This document shows, piece after piece, positions 22,331 through 32,110 of a stretch of DNA of 64,000 bases. Under the pieces are notes generated by a model. It was not told the origin of the DNA. It saw nothing but the letters and a program-made list of their open reading frames with translations, and did not search any database. The translations under genes and the position numbers were made by a program. The stretch comes from Cylicocyclus nassatus. Taxonomy: Eukaryota > Nematoda > Chromadorea > Rhabditida > Strongylidae. The DNA is taken from assembly GCA_958299035.1 (NCBI GenBank), contig CATQJL010000001.1:83453071-83517070 (forward strand), in the 5' to 3' direction. Each line of letters begins with the position of its first letter. Position 1 is the first letter of the stretch.

Positions 22331-22590
22331 ATTTGCAAAGCAGGGACATATTGTCCAAGTTCGATATATACATGAGCTATATTCATCCAAACATCTTCGA
22401 ATTCCGAGGTAGCTTCACGAACTTGAGCGAAGATGTCACGGGCATCTTGCCACATTGCTTTCGATGCTAATACGCAGCCTAAACCAAAACATACGGTTTT
22501 TGATCGAAAAAGAAGTAGAAAATTAGTCATTTGTTCCGACACGAAACGTACCTATTCCATTTGCTGCCCAGATGTTTTTTGGCTCAATTT
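22331..22590 (-). pseudogene. ctr9: ctr9-type TPR exons (downstream fragment)
   Basis: Two exons. The first, starting somewhere above 22552, reads LKIEPKNIWAANGIG and ends at donor GTACGT. The second (22331-22478) reads GCVLASKAMWQDARDIFAQV followed by REATSEFEDVWMNIAHVYIE and ends at GTGAGT. This matches the CTR9 tetratricopeptide segment around AANGIGAVLAHKGYF and [20 protein letters not shown]. CTR9 is the TPR scaffold of the PAF1 transcription-elongation complex. The 5' end of the first exon has no acceptor and runs into the 3' side of the glycosyltransferase gene, next to a duplicated TCTCATGGACCCC motif. This suggests a rearrangement breakpoint in the middle of the exon. Confidence 0.75.
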
Positions 22591-22690
22591 TCAACGTCTC
22601 ATGGACCCCAAATCATTTTCAAAATCTCATGGACCCCATTTTGGGTGATCGGTGCCTTTGACCACAAATCACATCAGAATGCTAACTCAC

Positions 22691-24446
22691 TTCACATGAA
22701 CAATGGGTAGTTTCCACCGAACTACTCGTGCTTTTTTGTCATAATCCTCCAGCCATGCTCGTTTGATCTTCTTCACGTCGACATCGCAAAACGATACAAC
22801 GCGTTGTTTATCACTTTCGGAAAGGGACCTCGAAACTGATTCACCTTTGGGCATGTAAGAGCGCAGATTCCACCTCACTTGAAAAATCGCTTTCCTTGTT
22901 TGCCAGCATTCCAAATTGTGAATGTTTTCCAGAAAGGAAGCACATGACTGCAGAAGCGACTAACACGCATGTTCCATATAGCAGCTTCGGAAACACCAAA
23001 AGAAGCAAATCCGGAGTGATAACGATAGTTCACTAGGGGTTTACATACCTGAAGAGACGAAAGCAATATATAAGCATTACGGATTTGCAAATAACGTACT
23101 TTAGAGAATGCAACATCACCGATGTCTAATGCACGGTAGAAAAAATCGAGATCTTCGGGAAACCCAAAGCGCACGTCGTCTTTGAAACCGCCTACCGCAG
23201 AAAAGAGTTTTCTTGAGATGAACCATGTAGGAGCTATAAGAGTGGGCCCATGCGACGTATACACCTAAAGTAGAAGCACATTCAGCACCGATGGGCAACA
23301 ACAAGATTGCACGATCCGAGATTATACCTGCAATTTCAATTCTTCGTTTGTCAAATCATTGGTCCATTTAGTATAGCGTTCAGTGGATCCTTCCGGTATT
23401 CTGGTGAAGTTACTACCTACGCAATGGGCAAAGTGATACAGCTGTACAACATCTAACAAGAAAAAATAAATCAAGGTTGTAATGGGATAAACGGGTTTTA
23501 TGCGAAATCTCAAGAATTTGCCGAGGTCACATGTGAGATTGTGCTTATTAGAAGACCCTTATTCAAGACGAAGAAAGTTGAATTTGGACAAGCTCACCAA
23601 TAAAAACCAAATCGCTCCTCTGAGAAATCGCCAAGTTGTACTGTTCCTGTAATCTGCTTGGCTCCGAAACATCATCCGCATCACAGAAACAGATAAACCG
23701 TCCAGAAGACATTTTTACCGCTTGGTTCTTCGCAAAGCCGACACCTACCAAGATGAAAAGACTTGATGCGAAAGCCGTTTCGTCTATTATTACTATAAAA
23801 ACGACAAAACTTAAGGTACCTCCACTTTCCGTGCCACTACGTATTCGAAAACCAACATTTCGTTCGTGAAACCTTGATATAAGTGATTCGGCATACGTTA
23901 CAGTCGAGTCAGTGCTGCCATCGTTGTACATACAGATCTAGAAAAGTTTAAAGGTAATTTACCAAGCACCGTTGACGCATACATACTAGTGGCTCTCCCA
24001 AAATTTTTTGCGGGGGGAGGGAGGAGACGAAAAATTTTCGGTCATGACGTGGTTCAGTAAATATTCGTGCACTCCAAAAACCTTTGCGAGACCGTCACCT
24101 TTTTTGGTTTTTATTTTGGAGGTTTCGCAACAGTCATTTCACACTGAATTACTAAATTGTGTTTACCTTTCTGTGCATATTAGTGATTTAGCTTTTGCAA
24201 AGGCGGCACGCACCACGCCCCTTCACAAAACTTTCTTTATCCTTCTTCACTCCCTCCACTCACGGTTAGTAAAATTCCAATGTGTAGTCTGTCCCTTGTT
24301 ATGTGCTTGTTTTCATGACAGCAAAAGAACGTCTTAAAAGTAGAAAGACAGCTCACCTCCCATTTTCCCTCGAAGTTCTGCTGTAGCAATGAATCCAAGC
24401 ACTCCTTCAGGTAGGGCATTCCATTCTTGACAGGAATTACTACCGA
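22691..24446 (-). CDS. B3GNTL1/QTGAL-type family 2 glycosyltransferase (partial)
   Basis: Seven exons read in one frame: 24357-24446 (SVVIPVKNGMPYLKECLDSL), 23820-23937 (ICMYNDGSTDSTVTYAESLI), 23598-23744 (VGFAKNQAVKMSSGRFICFC, then DADD), 23328-23416 (STERYTKWTNDLTNEEL), 23100-23264 (SHGPTLIAPTWFISRKLFSA, FPEDLDFFYRAL), 22879-23048 (FTIWNAGKQGKRFF) and 22691-22828 (VVSFCDVDVKKIK). DADD fits the metal-binding DxD-type site of GT-A folds, and FPEDLDFFY and FTIWNAGKQG are hallmarks of this family. The human member was reported to add galactose to queuosine in tRNA-Tyr; carrying that role over is inference. About 305 residues are visible against roughly 360 in the human protein. The first exon with the start codon and the last exon after PIVHV are missing: the last visible exon ends at a donor (GTGAGT), with only ctr9-type sequence beyond. 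Confidence 0.85.
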
Positions 24447-24537
24447 CTAGAATGTGCAGTGATGGTCTACAGTCCATTACATACAATTCTGCATCTCACA
24501 CTTTGCAACAAAAGGCGAAAAAAAAATCCCCAATGGT

Positions 24538-25507
24538 GACTGTTGTATAGACCTCGACACGATACCCATTTGACATCGTGCGTCAAAAATGCGTACTTGA
24601 TGTAAAGGCGGTGTACACTACTTACCTCAACCTGTAATTAATATTTTTTCAACTTGTACTTCCTCCCCATCTCTCTGGAGTTGGGAAAATGACTGAAGAA
24701 AGTATTGGTAAAACTGACTGATTTTAAATATCACTACTCGTACTGAAATCTTAAATCATGGGGGTTATTTATCATGCTGATTCCGAAAATGGTACTCATT
24801 TTGCTCGATAGTCGTTTATTTTAGCTGCAGCAGCTGCCCGTTACTGAACAGAATCGCTTAGATTCTGTTTAGTTTGTTTTGCACAAGTTAAAAGATGATA
24901 CTCATTTCGCATATCATCTATTCTATGAATGGGAGACTCGAGACTGCTGTGCACATAATGTCTAAATAATGGTAGAACTTGCTCTTCCAAGTTTCCAAGT
25001 CATAAAAATACCTTCAATTTGAAAGATTAGTTTGAAAAAAATTTACCAAACATCATACATTACCTCTTACGCGCTCGAACCTACGATAGCATCGAAAGCC
25101 CAGTGAATGTCAGAAGTGATAAAAGTAATTGGAATAGGCAATCTAGAAACATCGGTAATCACGTGAGTAATCTGGAGAGACAGCCTCCTTACCTCTGACC
25201 TGCACTTCCACTTGGCACATCAAATAACTCCAAACTTAGCTATGGGGAATCGATGAACGGCTATCAAGCAAAATGAGTACCATTTTTGGAATCAGCATGA
25301 TAAAGAACCCTCACGATATAAGATTTCAGCACGAGTAGTGATAATTAAAATCAGTCAGTTTTACCAATACTTTCTTCAGTCATTTTCCCAACTCCAGAGA
25401 GATGGGGAGGAAGTACAAGTTGAAAATATGTACACCGCCTTTACATCAAGTACGCATTTTTGACGCACGGTGTCAATTGGGTATCGTGTCGAGGTCTATA
25501 CAACAGT
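24538..25507. repeat. About 1-kb palindrome at a ctr9 breakpoint
   Basis: Arms of about 260-275 bp (24538-24815 and 25253-25507) are near-identical complements, with outer ends ACTGTTGTATAGACCTCGAC. The spacer is about 440 bp and shows no exon. I see no clear target duplication. The right outer end cuts a ctr9 exon after KEAMSV, and the left outer end abuts the upstream side of the glycosyltransferase gene. Confidence 0.8.
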
Positions 25508-26212
25508 AACGGACATCGCTTCTTTGAACCACACCGATGATTCATAAATCTGCCCTCGATCGCGTGCAAGACATCCGAGACGTAGATAACCTTTGCACTA
25601 TGATGCACTAGAATGAGTGCACAGAATGTTAATTTGAAAAAACTTACAATCCGTGTAATTTTCTTGTTCTCTCAAAATGCCTTTGTATAAAACTTCAGCG
25701 TCTTCGAACAAGCACAAGTGTTCCAAACATCTAGCGAGGTTGTATCTCATAGTGATGACATAGGAAGAAAGTTTCGAATCGCACAGATCTCCCTCCAAAT
25801 CTTCCTGTAACGATCGAAGAGAATGAGCGAAGCTAAGCACATGCAACTTACTTGGAGCTTAGCTTCCGCTGCTTCGAAGTACTCCTTCGCCCTTTCATAA
25901 TTTTCCAAAGTCATGTGCAAGGCTCCGATATTGTTTAAGATAGCAGCTGGTGGATCAATTTGTAAACCACCTTCACTCGTTTTTATGAGATCACAAGCAT
26001 TTTCATAGAGAGTGAGCGATTTCTAGAAGAGCCGGTTGTCAAAACTCGTAAAATGTAATTGATGATGTAAACTAACATGCGGATCAACTCTTTCCAGAAG
26101 CTGAGCAAGATCTATCAAAACTTCAACATCGTTTGGAGTTGCCTCTAAGACTTTTGTCAACATATCTCTTGCCTTGTCCTGTCTTTCAAGCCAAAAACGA
26201 TATAGTGAGGAT
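25508..26212 (-). pseudogene. ctr9: ctr9-type TPR exons (upstream fragment)
   Basis: Four exons join in phase: 26077-26212 (SSLYRFWLERQDKARDMLTK ... LAQLLERVDPH), 25852-26022 (KSLTLYENACDLIK ... LNNIGALHMTLENYERAKEY), 25648-25804 (EDLEGDLCDSKLSSYVITMR ... LYKGILREQENYTD) and 25508-25590 ([28 protein letters not shown]). They follow the order of the CTR9 TPR array from the region of ETMKILGSLYA to YLRLGAMARDKG. The last exon is cut at the palindrome, and the protein segment between it and the exon at 22.55 kb is absent. The upstream side ends at a possible FETMR exon edge (about 26328-26341) preceded by an in-frame stop, so the N-terminal third is also missing. Likely a broken or duplicated copy rather than the sole functional gene. 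Confidence 0.75.
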
Positions 26213-26341
26213 CTGCAACGTCTAATGAAAAGTCGATCGACTTGGTAAGCATACGTACGAGAGAGATAGCAATAAACGGATAATTTAGACGATACTTTAA
26301 TCACACCAACACTAGATAGTTGCGCAACTAACCTCATTGTT

Positions 26342-26654
26342 TCGAAAATCCAGAATTAATCACAAAAACCACTCCATCAATAGTCTACGATGTCTCAGTA
26401 AATCGGAAAGAGCCAAACACTGAAGGTGATTGAGTGCAACCGCACGAAAATTTGAAACATAAACCTGAAAACGAGGAACTTACAACAACATAAACGCCAA
26501 CGCGACGAAGAGCAACGCGGAAAAGAAAAAAAAACGGTAAAGAAACGCGCAAAAACAACAAAATCAAAGAAACGGCGACTAAAATATGGACAAAGAGCGT
26601 AAACAGAGGACTCATTACCGTGGAGTTAGACGTTTGCTTGCTACGCGCCAAATC
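26342..26654. other. No gene recognised
   Basis: A-rich and AT-rich sequence upstream of the ctr9-type exons. Nothing recognisable. Confidence 0.4.
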
Positions 26655-27055
26655 GATACGCAGCCTGCTCCGGATACCTCCCATTTTCTGCTCCGGATAC
26701 CTCCCATTTCTCCGGCGGATACCTCCCATTTTCTGCTCCGGATACCTCCCATTTTCTGCTCCGGAGGCCTCCCATTTCTGCTCCGGACCCCTCCCATTTT
26801 CTCCGGCGCGGCTCTTCCAAATTTGGCGGACACGCGCCGCGCAAATTTCTCCGGCGCGGAGTCCGCCAAATCTGGCAGAGTCGCGCCGGAGAAATGGCGG
26901 ACCTTTGCAGCAGGGCCGGAGAAGCCTCCCATTTGCCTGCCAGTGATGTCACCGCGATGGACCGCCCATTTGCCCTTCTCTCATTGGTCAACTGGGTCCG
27001 GCGCGACTCTGGCAGTTTCGGAGGGTCCGGCGGAGGGGTCCCGTCGATTGTCTGA
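26655..27055 (+). mobile_element. Minisatellite-bearing element, 5'-truncated copy
   Basis: Contains 23-bp units (26665-26800), the block CCAGTGATGTCACCGCGA and CTCATTGGTCAACTGGGTCC shared with 2140-2215, and ends with GTCCCGTCGATTGTCTG, the complement of the CAGACA terminus. The opposite terminus is missing. No coding function. Confidence 0.6.
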
Positions 27056-27399
27056 GTGGTTTGTAGGGCTCATAGAGGTAATTTGACGTGCTCGGAAATA
27101 ATACCCATTTCACACAGCAAGCTTCCTTGATGAATTTATAATATGTCAAGGTAGAAGATGAAGATTTGAGTTTTGGCCGAAACTTCGATTGTGGAATCAA
27201 CCAGTATGCTGTTTAAGACCGTTCATTCCTTCAGTACTGGTGAGGTCGCGATATCCACTAAACTAGCGCTTTTCTCCTTCACCTTAATCGTAGTATCTCC
27301 TCAATCAAACGAATTCGATTCCTAATCACGACCCCCCCCCTCTGTCTTACCCCAGTACGACCCCCCAGGTCGGGCGCGCCTGACCCCACGCTCAACCCT

Positions 27400-27622
27400 G
27401 AGTATGAGTATTGCTTGCCACTGAAGTATCAAATGCGCTTCATGAAAGGAGAAGTGACAACAAGAGTAGGCGCTATAGCACATCCTACTTCCTTTTCTGG
27501 AAAATCTTCTAGCATTTCCAGCCTTTTGGGAATGTCCCTGAGAATGGCTGTTTTGTGAGATGGAAGGATCCCTATAACCAGTACTCGATACACATACCAA
27601 CGTCTGCATTGCGTTCAGCGAA
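27400..27622 (+). pseudogene. T1-CxxC family 3' exons (remnant)
   Basis: Two exons of the family without any T1 domain. 27400-27463 reads EYEYCLPLKYQMRFMKGEVT, matching YEEWTLLKDHMPFMRGEVAE of paralog 2. 27543-27622 reads CFVRWKDPYNQYSIHIPTSA then LRSAK, matching CDVRWGRELRAHVPRSALRL, and ends at a GTAATA donor in the same phase as paralog 2. The 5' part of this gene would fall where the element at 26.7 kb and the ctr9 fragments now lie, so it appears truncated. Confidence 0.7.
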
Positions 27623-28419
27623 GTAATACATTGTTTTCTGTTTTAAAGCCGTTCGTGATATGAACCAAGCTTTGTAAACTATATGTGTCTTCGGCCGCCC
27701 GGAAAATTTGAATGTATTTCAATAAATCATGCTAAATCATTTTTAGAATGTAAAACATTTGATCGATATCACCGAAGAAATTAGCTCGTCAATTCCCGAG
27801 ACCAAAACCTGCAACCTAAAATCTAAATAATCAAATAACCAAGATGCTTGCGTTCAACTTTGCTTTGAGGAACAGGGACGATTCTGAGTGCAATTGCAGA
27901 ATACTGAAGCAATCAACAACCTCTCAAAGGCAAACCATCCAGCTTTACAGTTTACTTGCTACTATAAAATGTAAACTTCTATTATTTGTGATATTCGCTC
28001 AGCTCTGCAGAGTGAAAATATCTAGAAAATGTTGCGTGATTTGAAAGAAAATTGAAAAAAAAAACTAGGCACGCAGCAAGATACTGATGTTATCTATCCG
28101 CAGTTGTGCGAAAATGATCCGAAATGATATTATGCTACGAAAAAAATGAACTTCGTGGTATGCGCACAGAAATGCAGAGCTTTGGAATGATTACACAGTC
28201 AAACTGGACAGATGTGGAAATGTTCATCAAAATTCTCCCCCAGTATTTGCAAACGTTTTTATTTTAAGAACGTACACAAGTTCTGTGCACGATACAAAAT
28301 ACTTGTATGATCTTTGACACGGACGCGCAGATGAGATTATTGACGAGAAATTTGAAGTGTTAACTTTAGTTACCACTCATGAAAATTGAGAAGAATGCTT
28401 GGTATGTACAATGAGCACC
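27623..28419. other. No gene recognised
   Basis: AT-rich sequence. The stretch near 28255-28285 (TTTTAAGAACGTACACAAG) is complementary to 28513-28541 just beyond the hairpin, which makes a larger imperfect inverted repeat around it. Confidence 0.4.
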
Positions 28420-28511
28420 TGAACCCGACAAACAATTCCTTCTTTGCCTAATAAGCAGTTGAGCCAGCTCAACTGCTTATTAGGCAAAGAAGGAATTGTT
28501 TGTCGGGTTCA
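28420..28511. repeat. Perfect 45-bp-arm palindrome
   Basis: Two 45-base arms (TGAACCCGACAAACAATTCC... and its exact complement) are separated by only 2 bases. The innermost part, GCCTAATAAGCAGTTGAGC, resembles 50244-50264 in segment B, where it is single and not palindromic. Confidence 0.9.
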
Positions 28512-28598
28512 TGTACTTGTACGTTCTTAAAATAAGCTACTTGAAATTGGTCTTGAAGTAAGGTTTCTTGCAAAGGGAAACAGAAATTAGTTGCTTAT

Positions 28599-28615
28599 GA
28601 TTATGACGCGCCAAA
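28599..28615. repeat. 17-bp target site duplication (left)
   Basis: GATTATGACGCGCCAAA is repeated exactly at 31747-31763, bracketing the RTE element. The paralogous unoccupied sequence is at about 50338-50353 in segment B. Confidence 0.9.
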
Positions 28616-29535
28616 GGCCGGCAAAGTCCCATCGTCACCTCCCCGCGGTGCCGGCTGGCAACGGGGACCAACCCCGGCAAACGACGAGGGCACTGTCCCG
28701 CCAGGCGGAGCGACGCGCCGGGGACTGTACGAATCAGTCATGTCACATGCATCGGACTATTAAGGAATTTTGTCAAGCTGCTAGGGCGTCCCCCGGAGGC
28801 GACGCGCGTCATTGCCCGCATGGCGCGAATAGTGAGCTAGGGCTACCTGCCCCCGGACGAGGCAGGCCAAAGAAGCGAGTCCAGGAAATCCGACTAGCGA
28901 CGATCAATATAGGAACGCTGACGAGCCGCAGTCGGGAGCTATGCGATAGGCTGAAGGAACGACACGTCGACATCGCATGTATACAGGAAACGAAATGGAA
29001 AGGGAGGCAGGCAAAGGACATCGGCGACGGATATCGCTTGTACTACACGGGAGATAGCAGCCGCCAGAACGGAGTCGCGATCATCGTCAACGGTAGATAC
29101 CGCGAATTAGTAACCGAAGTGACGCGCATCTCAGATAGATTGATGGCGATGAAGATCGAAGCAGATGATGCCACGCTCCGAATAGTCTCGTGTTATGCCC
29201 CGCAAGCCGCATGTACCGAAGCCGAGAAGGACGTGTTTTGGAGGGACTTCGACATCCTGCTAAGGACATTCGACGCTGCAGACTACATCTTCGTAGGAGG
29301 CGATCTCAATGGGCACGTTGGCCACGAACACTATGGATTCAAGCGATACCATGGTGGAAACGGATACGGTCAGAGGAATGAAGATGGAGAACGCATCCTG
29401 GAAGCAGCAGAAGCACACGACTTGGCGATAGCGAATACATTTTTCAAGAAGCGAGAGTCACATTTGATCACGTACGCGAGTGGAGAGCGCTCAACTCAAA
29501 TCGACTGCTGCGCCGATGCCACTTGCCAATGGTGA
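28616..29535 (+). pseudogene. RTE endonuclease domain (frame lost at 3' end)
   Basis: An open frame through a basic N-terminal region and an endonuclease/exonuclease/phosphatase-fold domain: TINIGTLTSRSRELCDRL, then IACIQETKW, LYYTGDSSRQNGVAIIV, VSCYAP and YIFVGGDLNGHVG, in the order expected for RTE endonucleases. This enzyme nicks target DNA to prime reverse transcription. Upstream of the element the frame stays open through the target duplication. The frame ends at TGA (29533-29535) just after STQID, where the reading should pass into the next frame; a single-base loss explains it. Confidence 0.85.
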
Positions 29536-31727
29536 TGAACGCGAAGGTTATACCCACGGCGACACATGCATTTGCGCCACAACACCGGTTGCTTGTATTG
29601 GATCTTCGACTGAACATCCACTTGCGGTCACGAGCCAGAAGGACGACTACAAAGAGGATCAAATGGTGGAAGCTCCCCGAACACCACCAGCAAGTCAGAG
29701 ATGCTCTTAACGATTTGAGGGTGTCGACGGATGATAAAGAATCGATTGAAGAGCAGTGGAATCGGATTACTTCGCAGATACGGTCGAGGGCCGAGACAAT
29801 CTTGGGAACCACCAAGCCAGGACGCCGGTTTGTAGACAAGCAGATCTGGTGGTGGCCTGAGTCAGTCCAGCAAGTGATCAAGGAGAAGAAAGAAGCTTTC
29901 AAAGCCTGGCAACGCTCACGCTCAAATGAAGACCTCCGTCGGTATCGAGAACAGAACTCAAAGGCGAAGCACGCGGTAGCCGAAGCAAAGGAAGCTCACT
30001 ACAAGAGACTTTACGACGAGCTGGAAGGACCTGCTGGAGCGAACAAGGTCTACCGACTGGCCGCTGCACGACATCGAGCGAAGCAGGACATCGACCACGT
30101 CATGCACATTAAGGACGCAGAGGGCAACCTCCTGACGAAGCCGAGGGCAATACTCAAGCGGTGGAGTGAATACTACAAAGGGCTATTTAATGAGGAGTTC
30201 CCGCACCCGTTAATACCGCAAGGAGCCCCCACATATGGACCGGTATCCCGGATCGAGGAGGCAGAAGTTGTGCAGGCACTGAGGAAGATGTCTAGCGGAA
30301 AAGCTCCGGGACCCGACGACACACCTGCTGAAGTGTGGAAGATGATGGGGCAGCGTGGAGCGGCATATCTCACATCGCTCTTTAACCGCATTATCGTAGA
30401 CGGACAGTTGCCGCGAATCTGGACTACGAGTGTCACAGTCCCTATTTGGAAGGAAAAGGGCGACGTCAGCGACTGTTCAACATATCGACCAATACGCTTG
30501 CTATGCCACACGATGAAGATCTTCGAACGAGTCATCGACGCACGCATTCGAAGTATAGTGGAGGTCACCCCGAATCAATGTGGCTTTGTAAAAGGATCTG
30601 GCACCATCAACGCCATCCACGCGGTACGATTGCTAATGGAAAGGCATTTGGAGAAACGGATTCCGATTCATTTCGCATTCCTGGATTTAGAAAAGGCATT
30701 TGATCGGATACCGCACGGGCTGATCTGGTATGCGCTGAGGAAACACGACGTCCCAGAAGAGTACGTTCGCTGGATCAAACTCCTCTATACGAACACGACG
30801 GGCGCCATACGCTGTGCAGTGGGAACGTCAACGCCATTCCCAATCCAAGTCGGAGTACACCAAGGATCGGCTCTATCACCGTTTCTCTTTATACTGTGCA
30901 TGGACACGGTGACCAAGGGCATCCAGCTGCCGCATCCGTGGACGCTCCTTTACGCAGACGACGTCGAGCTAGCAAGCGGATCGAGACAAGAGCTTGAAGA
31001 GGCGACTGTGAGATGGAAGACACGATTAGCGGAGTATGGCCTACGACTGAACGTAGCAAAGACCGAGTACCTGGAATGCGGAGAGCAAACCGATGGCACA
31101 ATTAGCATCGATGGGCAGCCGCTGAAGAAGGTCACGATATTCAAATACCTGGGCTCCCGAGTGACGTCAGATTGCGACACGATCACTGATGCTCGTGCTA
31201 GGACGAACGCGGCGTGGCTAAAATGGCGGCAAGTAACAGGAGTACTCTGCGACCGACGAATTCCGTTGTATCTCAAGTCGAAAGTGTATCGGACTGTGGT
31301 GAGGCCAGTCGCACTGTATGGAGCCGAATGTTGGCCAGCAACCAGAAAACACGAGCAGATCCTGAGCACGATGGAGACGCGAATGATAAGATGGATACTG
31401 GGCCTAACGAGAAGAAACTGCGTCACGAACGATGATGTACGACACATTTTCGGAGTTGCACCTATCGCGGATAAGATGCGAGGTGCCAGATTAAGATGGT
31501 ATGGTCACGTTTTACGAAGTGAAGATAATACAGTAGCAAAAACAGCACTTCGTCTAGATCCACAGGGGAAGAGACCACGTGGCCGTCCGAAGCAACGCTG
31601 GTTGGACACCATTCGAAACGACCTGCACATTGCAAAGCTCAAACCACAAGAAGCAGCTGATCGAGTCAAATGGAAGCAAAAATGCACCACCGCCGACCCT
31701 GCACCCGCGGGACAATGGCGAAGATAA
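29523..31727 (+). CDS. RTE reverse transcriptase
   Basis: 734 codons from the first ATG of this frame. It continues the endonuclease C-terminus (HRLLVLDLRLNI), then a linker, then reverse transcriptase motifs in order: KAPGPDDTPAEVWKMM, PIWKEKGDVSDCSTYRPIRL, FLDLEKAFDRIPH, VHQGSALSPFLF and the catalytic LLYADDVELA (about 30947). The C-terminal thumb follows (RRNCVTNDDVRHIFGV, RPRGRPKQRWLDTI). It catalyses target-primed reverse transcription of the element RNA. The region is intact from linker to C-terminus. The start of this frame is an artefact of the upstream frame loss; the natural protein would be one fusion. Confidence 0.9.
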   Translation: MPMVMNAKVIPTATHAFAPQHRLLVLDLRLNIHLRSRARRTTTKRIKWWKLPEHHQQVRDALNDLRVSTDDKESIEEQWNRITSQIRSRAETILGTTKPGRRFVDKQIWWWPESVQQVIKEKKEAFKAWQRSRSNEDLRRYREQNSKAKHAVAEAKEAHYKRLYDELEGPAGANKVYRLAAARHRAKQDIDHVMHIKDAEGNLLTKPRAILKRWSEYYKGLFNEEFPHPLIPQGAPTYGPVSRIEEAEVVQALRKMSSGKAPGPDDTPAEVWKMMGQRGAAYLTSLFNRIIVDGQLPRIWTTSVTVPIWKEKGDVSDCSTYRPIRLLCHTMKIFERVIDARIRSIVEVTPNQCGFVKGSGTINAIHAVRLLMERHLEKRIPIHFAFLDLEKAFDRIPHGLIWYALRKHDVPEEYVRWIKLLYTNTTGAIRCAVGTSTPFPIQVGVHQGSALSPFLFILCMDTVTKGIQLPHPWTLLYADDVELASGSRQELEEATVRWKTRLAEYGLRLNVAKTEYLECGEQTDGTISIDGQPLKKVTIFKYLGSRVTSDCDTITDARARTNAAWLKWRQVTGVLCDRRIPLYLKSKVYRTVVRPVALYGAECWPATRKHEQILSTMETRMIRWILGLTRRNCVTNDDVRHIFGVAPIADKMRGARLRWYGHVLRSEDNTVAKTALRLDPQGKRPRGRPKQRWLDTIRNDLHIAKLKPQEAADRVKWKQKCTTADPAPAGQWRR

Positions 31728-31763
31728 AGAAGAAGAAGAAGAAGAAGATTATGACGCGCCAAA

Positions 31764-32110
31764 ATAGCTTACTTTCGCATCTTTCTGACTCACCAAATGG
31801 AGATGAAGATGAGCAACATTCCAAATATAGTTTAAAAAATCCATCTCCGTTCACTGCTTACTATTGACTTCGGCATGCCCACATAGAGTGGCGGATTCAA
31901 GTTCAGTAAGTAGGTCCGGGGGCGCGAGTCACATTTTAGCTGAGAATGTGCAGTGACGATATTTGACTGCGAAAGCTGCTCGGCGGACTATGGTGAGTCG
32001 ATGCTCAAGTTTTTTCAAACTATATCAGTGATCTAAGTTGTTGAGTTTGTCTTCTGGACAGTGTTTATATGTGTTTAATAGGTGTTCTTATGTAGAAAAA
32101 GAGAGTCCGG
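31764..32110. repeat. Segment-B-like flank of the RTE insertion
   Basis: Matches 50354-50720 (TAGCTTACTCTCGCATCTTT-type start, GCATGCCCACATAGAGTG, GATATTTGACTGCGAAAGCT), diverged by scattered substitutions. Together with 28540-28615 it marks an older, fourth copy of the B repeat into which the RTE inserted. Confidence 0.75.

Larger units (their letters stand above)
28616..31746 (+). mobile_element. RTE-type non-LTR retrotransposon, nearly full length
   Basis: A 3.1 kb element bounded by a 17-bp direct duplication and ending in a (GAA)n tract, as RTE elements commonly end in short tandem repeats. It encodes an apurinic-type endonuclease followed by reverse transcriptase. It is inserted in a copy of the segment-B sequence that resumes at 31764. 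GC content and codon use are markedly higher than in the flanks, consistent with a recent arrival. The only lesion seen is one loss of frame between the two domains. Confidence 0.9.

Noticed and set aside
26328..26341. ATG at the upstream edge of the ctr9-type exons as a true start codon
   Set aside because: The phase also fits an internal exon edge matching ETMK of CTR9, so it is more likely the remnant of an internal exon than a new start.
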